A stretch of DNA of 64,000 bases from Himantopus leucocephalus (lineage: Eukaryota; Chordata; Aves; Charadriiformes; Recurvirostridae), in the NCBI GenBank assembly GCA_003993805.1, contig RSEF01000021.1, positions 796,835 through 860,834 on the forward strand. The letters run 5' to 3'. The translations under genes and the position numbers were made by a program. Positions 1-10,170 of this stretch are shown here, one piece after another (within the stretch, counting starts at the first letter, position 1; each line of letters begins with the position of its first letter). The notes below the pieces were generated by a model. It had not been told where the DNA came from and made no database searches. It saw only the letters and a list, made by a program, of their open reading frames with translations.

Positions 1-660
1 AAAAAAAAAGTTTTTTTTTTTTTTAAATTTTCAGTTGGTTTGGGGTTGGGGGTTTATTTTGGGGGACTTTTTTGTTTTTTTAAGGGTTGGGGGAGGGTGT
101 TAGAGCTAAAACATCCAGGACAGGGAGAGCAGCTGAGCGGAAAAGTCCACTATTCCGCTTTTTTTTTTTTTTTTTAAGCNTCCACTATTCCGCTTTTTTT
201 TTTTTTTTTTAAGCAATATTTGGGGGTTTTTTTTTGGGGGGAGGGTGACGGGACGGGGGTTGGGGCACGAGCAGATGCTGCCGCAACCCCACTAAAACAG
301 GGAGTGGAGAAAAACACCAAAAACCCACTTTTACTCCCCCCTTTTCCCCCCGAAAAAAAAAACCCCATCGTTTTGGTTCATCCTGCCCGCCGGCAAACTA
401 TTTTCTTTTTTTTTTTTCGGAGAAAACTCCGAAAATCAAAAGACTAAATAAAAAGAATAAAAAAGTAATGCGAAACCAGGAGGGTCTCGCAAGAACGCGG
501 CCGATAGCTGCGCGGGTCCTGGGTTAGTGCTGTAATTGTCGTCTTCAGGGGGTTTTTTATATTTCTTGGAGTAAATGTTTAAATAAACGACGTCATTGTG
601 TACCCCCCGGTGCTCCGCTCGCTTTATCCGCCCCGGCTTTATTTTTATTTTAATTTTTTT
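1..660. other. Homopolymer-rich intergenic DNA with a single-N join
   Basis: Long A, T, G and C runs and no convincing coding sequence. An exact 34-bp duplication (146-179 and 181-214) flanks the single N at 180, as expected if two overlapping contig ends were not merged. An AATAAA on the plus strand near 580 has no visible gene attached. Confidence 0.6.
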
Positions 661-929
661 TTTAATTAAAATTTAAGTCGTTTAAGCAAAGGGACCTGCG
701 CAGGGGATGCTTTGTCCTCCCCGCCACGCGCATCCGGCATCCGCAAATCCCTCGCAGGGCACCGTCCTCCATCCCAGAATATTCCCTCCCCCAAAAAAAT
801 ACTTCCCTTTGGTATTTTGCAGGTGGGCTGCAAACGCAGGGCAGCGCATGCGTAGCTGCGTGCTTCGTGCGTGGCTGCGCTTTTTGTGCCCCGCGTCTGC
901 GCTGTGGCGTGGGCGCGCGGGGCTTCATG

Positions 930-1690
930 CAGGCGTGTGGATTTTTGTAAGGCGTGTATGCGCTTTCGGCGCGCGCATGCGTGTGGATTTTAGTGTATGC
1001 ATGCATGGGTTTGTACATGCATGCGTGGTTTTGCGCGTACATGCATGGATTTGTGCATGCGTGTGGATGTTAGTGTATGCACGCATGGGTTTGCACCTAC
1101 GTGCATGGATTTGTGCATGCGTGTGGATTTTTGCGCATGCGTGGATGGGTTTGTGCACGCACCTGCATGCTTTTTGTGCATGCATGGGCATTTTGAGTGT
1201 GCATGCATGTGCATTTTTGTGCATGCACCTGTCTAGGCACATGCATGCTTTTCTGCATGCATGCACGGTGGCTTTGCACGCATGCCCCTCTTTTCGCATG
1301 CCTGCATTTCTGTGGACACACGTGTATGTGGTTTTGTGCGCATACATGTGCATGCACACATGCATTTTTGTGCATGCATGCAGGTACATTTTTCTGCGTG
1401 AATGTGGTTTTGTGCATGCACACGTTTTTGTGCACACACCTGTCTAGGCACATGCATGCTTTTCTGCATGCATATGTGGTGGCTTTGCATGCATGTCTCT
1501 CTTTCGCATGCCCGCATTTCCGTGTACACATGCAGGGGTGGTTTTGTGCATGCATGCAGGTGCATTTTCCTGCGCGCGTGTGTGTTTTTGTGCCCGTGCA
1601 CCCATTTTTAGCGCACGCCTATCTGCGCACGTGTGGTTTGGCGGCACGCACACGTGTATTTTTCCACATGCATTTCCACGCATGCCGCGC
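930..1690. repeat. TGCATG-rich degenerate minisatellite
   Basis: Dozens of GTGCATGCATG / TTTTTGTGCATGC / GGTTTTGTGC variants follow one another with irregular spacing. Strong purine-pyrimidine alternation keeps several reading frames open on both strands, giving Cys/His/Met-rich artefact peptides. It lies beyond the 3' end of the PADI3-like gene. Confidence 0.85.
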
Positions 1691-1903
1691 CGCAGCAAGC
1701 CAGGGGAACGTAAAACCCCACGCAGCACATTTTTCCCCCCACCGCCTTTAACCAAATCGCTGCGGGGGGCAGGGGGAGCACGCTGCCCATGCATCGCGCC
1801 ACCGAGAGAGCAGGGGGGAAAAAAAAACACCTTCCCCCTTGAAACAAAGCTGCAAACTTTGCCCCCAGCACGAGGGAGCGCAGGGAGAAGCTGCAGCCCC
1901 TTT

Positions 1904-1909
1904 TTTATT
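1904..1909 (-). terminator. PADI3: AATAAA polyadenylation signal of PADI3-like gene
   Basis: TTTATT on the plus strand reads AATAAA on the minus strand, about 96 nt beyond the stop codon. The other two PADI genes have a signal at a similar distance, which supports a short 3' UTR. Confidence 0.7.
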
Positions 1910-2004
1910 TCAAACACAGGCTGAGGGGCGCAGCCGCCGCCGAAGGCACTTGCGGGGATGGGGAGAGGGATTTGGGGAGGAGGAACGTTGGTGCTGAGGT
2001 CGCT

Positions 2005-5000
2005 TCAGGGCACCATGTGCCACCATTTGAAGGCGAAGGGTTTACGCCGCACGTTGGTGCCGCAGTGGACCTCTCCGGAGAGGACGTGGTAGGAGAAGTA
2101 GTCGTCGATGAAGGTGCAGGTGAGGCCCAGGGGCTCCAGCAGCGCCCGCAGCCGCGCCTCCAGGCAGCACTGCCCACCCACCAGCGGTCCGAAGGGTTTG
2201 GGGATGCCCAGGTGCCTGCCCAACACCAGCATGTTCACCTGCAGCGTGGGGACGCTGGTGTGAGAACGCAATTCCCACCCCAAATTCCCACCCTGGGGCG
2301 GGGAGGGCGGTGGGGTGTTACCATGTCGGGGAAGAAGGCTTCGGCGCCGGTGGTCACGTCGCCTCGGAAGAGCTGGGGGACGTCGAGGATGTCCGGCTCG
2401 GCCAGTCCCAGCGCCCGCTTGAGGATGTCCCTGTTCCAGCTGATGCAGCTCTGGAGGGAGGGAGGGGGGTCAGCGGTGGTGCCGGGCAGGGAGGGAGGGA
2501 TGGACGGACAGACAGAGGGAGGGAGGGATAGATGGGTGGGTGGATGGAGGGAGGGGGGGACAGAGGGACAGAGGAATGAAGGCATGGGTGGGTGAATGGA
2601 GAGACGGGTGGAGGGATGGACAGAGGGATGCATGGACAGATGGAGGGGTGGATAGAGGGATGGGTGGGTGGACAGATGGAGGGATGGATGGACAGAGGGA
2701 TAGACGGAGGGATGAAGGGATGGGTGGATGGAGGGAGGGACAGAGGGAGGGATGGGTGGAGGGGTGGTTGGATGGAAGGATGGACAGAAGGATGGGTAGA
2801 CAGACGAGGGAAGGAGGTATGGGTGGACAGAGGGAAGGATGGAGGCATGGGTGGGTGGATGGAGGGGTGGACAGCTGGAGGGAGGGATGGGTGGATGGAC
2901 AGACAGAGGAATGGAGGGACGGCTGGACGGAGGGACAGGGATGGGTGGATGGAGGGACATAGGGATAGACAGAGGAATAGGTAGATGGAGGGAGGGAGGC
3001 ATGGTGGATGGATAGAGAGACGGGTGGAGGGATGGGTGGACAGATGGACAGAGGGATGGGTGGACAGATGGACAGAGGGATGGAGGGACAGAGGGATGGA
3101 TGAAGGGATGGGTGAATGGATGGAGAGAAGGATGGGTAGACAGGGATGGGTGGATAGAGGGAGAGACAAAGGGATGGACAGAGGAACAGGTGGACAGATG
3201 GAGGGAGGGATGGGTGGGTGGATGAAGGCACGGATGGATGGACAGAGGGACACAGGGACGGGTGGGTGGATGGATGGAGAGACGGAGGGATGGGTGGATG
3301 GACAGAGGGAAGGACGGGTGGAAGGATTGAGAGATGGACAGAGGGATGAGCGGACAGATAAAGGGAGGGATGGGTGGATGGAGGGAGGAATGGACAGAGG
3401 GACGGAGAGACAGAGGGACAGGGCGGGCTGGAAAGGAGCCCCCCTACTCCCCTTCCTCACCTGGACGTAATTATTGAATTTCCGGAGGCCTTCGTTGGCC
3501 AGAATCTCGTTTATCGTTGGCTTGGGCACCTTCTCCAGTCCTGCAGCACAAATAACCGGGCAGGAATTCTTCCCCCAACACGTGTGGGACAAGACTGCCG
3601 CGCCTGAGCCAGGAGCTCCCCCCATTTCGGGGGGTCACCGGCAGCGAGCGCCATCCTCACCCGGGAAATCAAATCTATGCAGCTTTTTAATTAACGGTGC
3701 TTCTTTCTGCCCCCCCCCCCCCCCCCNCCCCCCCCCCCCCCTTTCCCCCCATCCTTGCTGCCGGCAGCACTTTCCAGCCATTAGCTGGGATTCAGGGTGC
3801 TGTGCGGTCACCCGCCCCATTGCATTGTGCAGGAAAAAGGGAAAAACAACCCATCGAGTCCCATTTTTCCTCTTCCCCGCCCCTACCCTCGAACATCGCC
3901 GCCTCGCCGAACCCCTCCTCTTGCTTCTCCTTGAGGAGCTGGTAGCAGGCGCTGGGACTGGCCAGGAGCAGCCGAAAACCCTGGGGAGGGAGAAAGGGAT
4001 GATTTTGGGTGGGGGGAGTAAAGGTTGAACCCCATTTTTTCCACACACACACCCCCGGGACTCGTTACCTTCCGATCAGGCGCAGGGACGAAGCTGAGAA
4101 ACTCATCTACGTGGCCGACGTGGAGCCAGTCGGAAAACAGCTCCACCGGCGCCTGCACTTGTTGGGCGACAAGAAAATCCTTGACGGCTTTCGCCATCCG
4201 CCGGCCGCCGAATCTGGGGGGGGGACGACATGGGGACCATAAGGGGGAAACTGCCAATTTGGGGTGCAAAGTGATGCAACCAACCTCAAATTGTGCATAA
4301 AAATCCTTTTTTGGGTTTGGTTTTTTTTTTTCCCCCCCAATGCTCTGATGCCTCCATCCTGCCCCTCACCTGGGGAAGCTGCTGCCGATCAGGATGCGGC
4401 CCAAGGGGTACTCCTTGCCCTGCACCGTCACGGGGGGGCTCACCTCCAAATTACCAAAGGAATCGAGGCTGGAAGCACCCTCCGGCGCTTGTCGGGCCAC
4501 GTAGCCGAAATCAGGGCCCTGGATGGGGGGAAAAAAAAAGTGATAATGGTTTAAAAAGAAGCTATAAGCACCCGAAATGCAGCACTCCCAAATCATCTTC
4601 CATGCCGGCTCTTCCTTTCCCAAAAATGTAAAAAAAAATTGATTTATTCTATCTTTTTTTTCTGGGTTTGCAAAGCTTTACGCCGTGCTGGGGAAGGAAG
4701 GGGGAAGGGATTGGGTACCAGGATGCTCTTGACGGGGAAATCCTTCAGTCCCCGGTCACGGGGCGAGTCGAAGACGACGGGGAAGGTCTTGTGGGGGGCT
4801 TGCACGTAGCCGAATTCGACCTCGTCCTGGAGAAGGGATGGAGAAGGTGGGGGGAGCCCCCTTGGAGCTGCTGAAGCGAGGATGGGGTTGGGCATCACCC
4901 TGCACCCACCTGGATCCAGCGGTCCTGGCGGTTCTCCGGCAGCGGGCAGACGGTGAGCGGGCACTTGGCTTTCTCGGCCACAGCACCCACAGCCGCCACG

Positions 5001-8000
5001 AAATCCTCGTTATCGTCCACGCTGGGAAGAAAAACGGGATGTGGGGGCTGATCCAGCACCGGGCAGGATGCGGCCGCCCACCTAGCACCCACCTACAGAC
5101 GAAGACCTCCAGCGGTGCCGCCGTGTTGGGGGTCATGATCCACGGAGCCACGCGGAAAACCACCGTGTCGGTGAAAATCGGTGTCTCCAGCAAACCCTGA
5201 GATGAGGGTAGAGGGGTGGACAGCGGTTGGGGTCCGCTGCCCCCCACCTTACGGCTCACCCTGACTCCCCCCACACCGAGGCCGGTACCTTCTCGGGGCT
5301 CTCCAGCAGCGTGACGTGGAATGCCACCAGTCCCGAAAAGCCGATGTCGGGGAAGGCGAGCCCCTCCACATAGAAGATGCTCTCCTCCTGATGCCGGCTG
5401 GGTTTGACGGCGTAGGCGAGCTTCGAGCCCCCCAGCACGTGTTTGTACTCCTCCAGCGCGACACTGTCTGCGGGTACAAGCACCATGCGACCCCCCCTTA
5501 AACAACCGACCCCTTTTCCGCCCCGTTTCAGCTCCATTTTTTTGCTAAAACCTTGCAAAAAAGGCACATTCAATCCCACGGAGCATGCATGGGGTGGGGA
5601 GCAAAACTACCCGGTGCATCAGATAAAACCCCGCCGTGGGATGTAGGTTGGATGCTGCAGAAGAGATGCGCGCTCTGCTGCAAGCATTTGGCTTGAACCC
5701 CCATAATTTGGGGTGTCTGTCCCTCCCCCTCCCCCAAACCCCCACGTCAGGCACTCACTGCCGCTGTAGAAAACACCGACTTTATCGGCGTTGCCGAAGT
5801 CCACGTGAAGGAGGAGGCGGTGGCCGGTGAAGATGGTGCGAGGTCCTCGGGTCCGCAGCACCATCTGCGACATGTCCTTCAGGTCTAGGCGGGGGAAAGA
5901 GGTGTAAGAAAGGAAAATTTTGGGGAAAAAAACTAGGAAAATGGGGGCTTTCTTGTATGGGATGTGCCGGTACCGGCGTAGGAGCGGATGGCGGTGTCGC
6001 GGTTATCCGGCATCTCGGCTTTGGGGTCGTCACGGTCGCAGTTCACCAGCAGGATGGCCCCGTGTCCGTCGGGACCCCACGTCCACGTTGCCTGGGGCGG
6101 GGGGTGAAAGAAAGCAGGGCTGGGGGCGTCAGCCATCACCCCCACCCCAATCCCGCGGTGGTCCCGGGGGGGTCCCACCTCCCCCCCTTTATACCTTATC
6201 CAGCAGCGTCCTGCTCACCGCCCCGCTGCGGCTGGTGTCGGCGTCCAGCGAGACCTCTGTGGCGAGAGGGATGCTGCGGGGGTTAGAACACACACACACA
6301 CATCCCCACCGGCGCCGCGATTTGGGGGTGTTATGTCCCCCCCCCGCCACTTACCCACACAGGTGAGGTACAGCATGGCTCTGGCCACGGGCACCCCGCC
6401 GGCCTCCCCGAAATAAGAAATCCTGACCTGCAAGAAGGAGCGGGCGCTCGCTACCGCGCAAAGAAGGGCCGGGTCCTGCCGGTGGCAACGGGCACCCACC
6501 TTTTCATCGCCCACGTCCTTGCTGAGAGCGTCCATGGCCAGCAGGACCTCGGTGCCGGCGGCCAGGGGCCAGCGGCACACGCTGGAGGGCAACTTGACGC
6601 TCTGCGTCTCATGCACCACGTAGAGCTTCACGCCCGGCGTCCCCTGCACGTGGAAGGCGACGGCGTCTTTGGGTGCAGATCTGGAGCGGGGAGGGGGGAA
6701 AAGCCCGGTGAGAGCTCCAGGTGGGGGCAACGCTGGAATAAGCAGGCGACGCAAGTCCTGCCACGTGCAAGAGGTCTTGCAATGTGCGAGGAATCCTGCA
6801 AGGGGCAATCGCAACGAGTCGCGCAAAATGCAATGAATCCTGCAAAATGCAGTTGCAACACGTCCTGCAGTACGCAACCGCCATAAATCCTGCGGTACGC
6901 AGCAAATCCTGCGCAAAGCAATTCCATCAAGTCCTTCAATACGCAACAAATCCGGCAATTTGCAGTTGCAACAAGTCCTGCAAAACGCAACAAATGGAGG
7001 ACTGCAATTGCAACGAGTCCTACAATATGCAATGAGTCCTGCAAAATGCAATTGCGACAGGTTCTTCAATACTCAACAAACCCTGCGAGATGCAATTGCA
7101 GTAAATCCTGCAACACACAACAAATCCTGCAAATCGCAATTGCAACCAGTCCTCCGATATGCAGCAAATCCTGCAAACCACGATTATAACAAATCCTGCA
7201 AAAGGCAAATTGTGACAAATCCCGCAAAAGGTGATTACAACAAATCCTGCCAGAGGCAACAAATCCTGCAAAAGGCAACGGCAATAAATCCCGCAAAAGT
7301 AACTGCGAGGAACCCTGCAAGATGCACAAAACCTTGCGATCTTCAGTTGCACCAAGTGACGCAAAATGCAACAAACCCCACGATATTAATGGCAACAAAC
7401 CCAGCAACACGCATCAAGTTTTTGCAATATTCAACTACAACGATCCCGCAAAAGGCAACACGTCCTCACAAAATGCAACTGCAACAAACCCCGCAAAACA
7501 CAACAAACCCTGCAAAAACACAATTGCAACAAATCCTGCGATATCCCATCGCAGCAAAACCCTGGATCTGGTTGAGGGGGGAGGTATTTTGGCATGGGGT
7601 TGCCCAAATATTCGCATTTCACCCCGCGGCGATGAGCCCTGACCGGTCGCATCCCCTTAAGAGCGAAGCAAATCTGCGACGGGGGGGCAGGCTGCAGCTC
7701 GCATCGCTCCACCTCAGCGCAAGAGGCCACGGGCGACGGGCCAAGGAGCACAAATCCTGACCCGTGAGGAGGGAAACCCGGATCCATCCCCCAGGGGGGA
7801 GAGGGAAAACCCACCCCGGGGCCAGCAGGAGAGGACAGGATGCTGTCGGCAGCGACAGCGCAGTGGGTTTGGACGCATTAAGGAAAATAAATCCCCCCGA
7901 GTTGCTGCTTGAACCGGGCTTTAAGGAAGCAAAAAGCAAAACCTGCTGCTGAAAAGCACTTGAATTTGGGCTGGGGCCAGCGAAGCAGCTGAAACACCCG

Positions 8001-8510
8001 GTGCCGGGAGGTGACACGCCGGCCAGCAGCGTCGCAGCGGTTTCACTCTCCGCGTTCCACCGAAACCAGGAAATATTTTCATTTTGCAGGAGGGAGGACA
8101 CGGCAACCCCCCTGGCCGGGATGTGAACCTCAACCCCGGGGCATCGCTTAAAGCTCCCGGGGGGGCGCTTTTTGCACGCAAAAAAACTTCAAAATCCCCT
8201 TTGGATGGGTCACCACACGGCTGCCACATCGCAATTTGGAGCATCCTCCTCCTCCCGGGGCTCCGCATCCCCTGGGAAAAACCACCCCAAGCAGCAGCAT
8301 CGCCCCCACCCCACCTTGAGCTATTTTTATCACCTTGATTAAGGGGATAAAAGCAGAAAAAAATAAAGTGGAGATTTTATTAATTTTTTTCCCCCCCCTC
8401 AGCGTTGCAGCCGCTTACCCGCGGACGTCCAGGGAGAGCTCAGTGCCCAGCACGCAGACGGTGCTGGTGGGACGCTGGGTGGAGAGCTGGACGCGGCGCT
8501 GCTGGGCCAT
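2005..8510 (-). CDS. PADI3: PADI3-like protein-arginine deiminase (complete, 16 coding exons, 661 aa)
   Basis: Calcium-dependent hydrolase converting peptidyl-arginine to citrulline and ammonia; in mammals PADI3 acts in epidermis and hair follicle. Spliced conceptually, 16 exons with consistent phases give 661 residues, close to the 663-665 of human PADs. Visible in order: N-terminal immunoglobulin-like region (exons 1-6), middle domain, then the C-terminal catalytic fold. Catalytic residues are all present: Asp350 (first residue of exon 10, after DRWIQ), His469 and Asp471 in GHVDEF, and Cys643 in HCGTNV, 18 residues before the end. The start ATG (8508-8510) opens [10 protein letters not shown], matching the usual PAD start. 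The symbol rests on synteny (outermost PADI from SDHB) and on PADI3-like stretches such as [14 protein letters not shown] and the 37-residue exon 9 without the PADI1 insertion. Introns 2-9 are only 71-103 bp. Paralogue confusion with PADI1 is the main uncertainty. Confidence 0.93.
2488..3424. repeat. GGATGGA/GGACAGA tandem array in PADI3 intron 14
   Basis: About 0.94 kb of 4-bp-based units (GGAT, GGAC, GAGG, GGGT) on the plus strand, making up most of the intron between exons 14 and 15. The transcribed strand is pyrimidine-rich (CCATCCCTCC type). All long open frames here are repeat artefacts. Confidence 0.92.
6745..7560. repeat. TTGCAA-rich tandem array in PADI3 intron 1
   Basis: Degenerate copies of AATCCTGCAAAATGCAATTGCAACAA recur across about 0.8 kb. 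The unit alternates an AATCCTGCAA module with a TGCAATTGCAAC module. It lies wholly within intron 1 (6681-8418). Confidence 0.88.
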
Positions 8511-8562
8511 GCCGGCGGGCCCCCGGGGCACCCTTGGGTGCTGCGATGGGTGGCACGAGGGG

Positions 8563-8572
8563 ATTTATAAAG
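8563..8572 (-). promoter_or_regulatory. PADI3: TATA box upstream of PADI3-like gene
   Basis: The minus strand reads CTTTATAAAT about 55 nt upstream of the start ATG. With normal TATA-to-start spacing, transcription would begin near 8533-8540 and leave a 5' UTR of roughly 25 nt. The motif is seen directly; promoter function is inferred. Confidence 0.55.
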
Positions 8573-10075
8573 CCCGGCTGCTGGGAGGGGATTAACCAAA
8601 GCCTGGCTTAATCCCACCTCCGGGCTGGGTGTGCGCAGTGCCCGGCCGTGCTCCCCGGCGATGGAGCATGAATCAGCGGAGGGGGGAGAAGCACCCTAAG
8701 ACACCCACGAGGGTTTGGGGTTTGTTTTGGTTTTTTTTTTTTTTTCTTTTTAAGAAGCTCGGGGGTGGTTTGGTTGGGTTTTTTTTACCCCCTCTTAGCA
8801 CAAAGAGATGCTGATGGGACCGGCCACCCTTAAACCCACGCCATGAAATATTCAGCGTGACACTGGAGCCGAGCTGGGGACATGCCAGCACCAGGCTCAG
8901 AGGGGTTTTATTTCTCCTCCTAAAGGTTTTTATTTGCCTAGCTAGAAAAAAATGGCTTTAATTCTTATTTTTGGGGGGGTTGAAGGTGTAAGTTGGGTGC
9001 TTGCCCCATCCCCTGGGTGGTGCATGGGTCTGGGGGTCAGTACGTCACCTGTGGTGGGGACAGCAGACCCCGCTGCGGCTTTAATCGTCTTTGTTTTAAT
9101 TAAATCCTCGTCTCGGCGTGGGAGAGCCCTTTGCCGATGCAGCTGTCTCCCCACCAACTCCCTGCAGGGTCATGTGCCGCTGGAATTTAATATCTCTCAG
9201 GCTGGGGAAACTTAGCAGAGCCGTAACAGCAGGGAAAGGGGGTTCCTGGGGTTAGAAATCCTCTTTTTGATAAAAAAAAAAAAAGAATGGGGTACCAAGA
9301 GGGATGCGTGACCCTTTTGGGGAGCATCCCCCTTGATTCTCCAGCAGCGCTTGCAAAGATGGCGTCGCAGCAGTTTATACTGGAGGCGTAGCTATGCTTT
9401 TACACCTCAAAAAGTATCGCTAGAAAAGCTAATTGCCTGCCCAAAAAAGTGGTTTTAGCCCCATAATAGCTCCTGGGGTTACACAGGGCTAAGCAGCGCC
9501 CGGGGCAGGGGACTGGTTTCGGTTCCTGCTGGGTGAGGGCAGCGCTGGCAGGAGAAACGGGCAGGGGTGCCAGGTGGGACGGGGAAATGCCACGCTTCAT
9601 TTGCCATGAAAAGAGGGAAAGAAAGAGTGGCCAGAGCGGCTGCAAAGGGAAAAGGAAATTTTCTCCTCGGGGAAGGTGTAAAACAATTTGCATGAGGACA
9701 GGGCTCTGCCTCCACACCATTCCAGGGAAAAGAGGTGGGGTTTGGGCTGATAAAGGGATTTTTTTGGAGGAATTATTAGCTAAAAACCCAGGATAAGGCA
9801 CCGTAAGACCCTTTAGCAGTGGGATGGGGCATCAAACCCCCAAAGCAGTCTCCTCGCCTGCTGACTTGCATGCATCAAGCTCCCGAAGATGCTCCGTGTC
9901 TATCCTCCACCCACCGCAGTTGTCGCCATCCCATAAAGGCACCATTCCCATAACAAACCCACGTGCTTAAAAAAAAAAAAAAATAATAAAAGGTTTCAAC
10001 AACATTTTCAACCCAACAGCCAAGGAAAAAAGGACGGGAGATGGGGAAGAGCTGCGCCCTCAGTGTTAATGCAGC
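8573..10075. other. Intergenic region between PADI1 3' end and PADI3 promoter
   Basis: About 1.5 kb, same-strand spacing between the two minus-strand PADI genes. It contains T and A runs (8730-8750, 9970-9983) but no coding sequence, RNA gene or mobile element that I can recognise. Confidence 0.5.
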
Positions 10076-10081
10076 TTTATT
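10076..10081 (-). terminator. PADI1: AATAAA polyadenylation signal of PADI1-like gene
   Basis: TTTATT on the plus strand reads AATAAA on the minus strand, about 90 nt past the stop codon. This is nearly the same spacing as in the PADI3-like gene. Confidence 0.7.
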
Positions 10082-10170
10082 GGCGAGACCTTTCATTTTG
10101 ATGCATCTTCTGATGCACCAAATGCACCTTCGTCCTCCAGTTGCAGGACGTGAGCCCGACCCCGGGTGCT

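Larger units (their letters stand above)
2005..8510 (-). other. PADI3: Exon map of the PADI3-like gene
   Basis: Coding exons in transcript order: 8419-8510, 6500-6680, 6355-6427, 6195-6256, 5974-6091, 5759-5884, 5289-5467, 5093-5196, 4910-5021, 4719-4826, 4370-4518, 4069-4213, 3887-3980, 3461-3540, 2322-2450, 2005-2238. All boundaries are GT-AG on the minus strand and the phases join without a frameshift; the total is 1986 nt including the stop. Exon sizes 92, 62, 118, 126, 179, 104, 112, 108, 145, 94 and 234 recur in one or both other PADI genes here, which cross-validates the boundaries. Intron 14 (2451-3460) is filled by a GGAT-type tandem array, intron 1 (6681-8418) carries a TTGCAA-type array, and intron 13 contains a poly-C tract with a single-N join at 3727. 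Confidence 0.9.

Noticed and set aside
707..1751. Open frames of up to 246 codons on the plus strand and similar ones on the minus strand, rich in Cys, His and Met
   Set aside because: They run through the TGCATG minisatellite, occur in several frames on both strands at once, and have no splice or homology support.
2354..3625. A 423-codon Pro/Ser/His-rich open frame on the minus strand
   Set aside because: It reads through PADI3 exons 14-15 in the wrong context and the GGAT tandem array; it is a repeat artefact.
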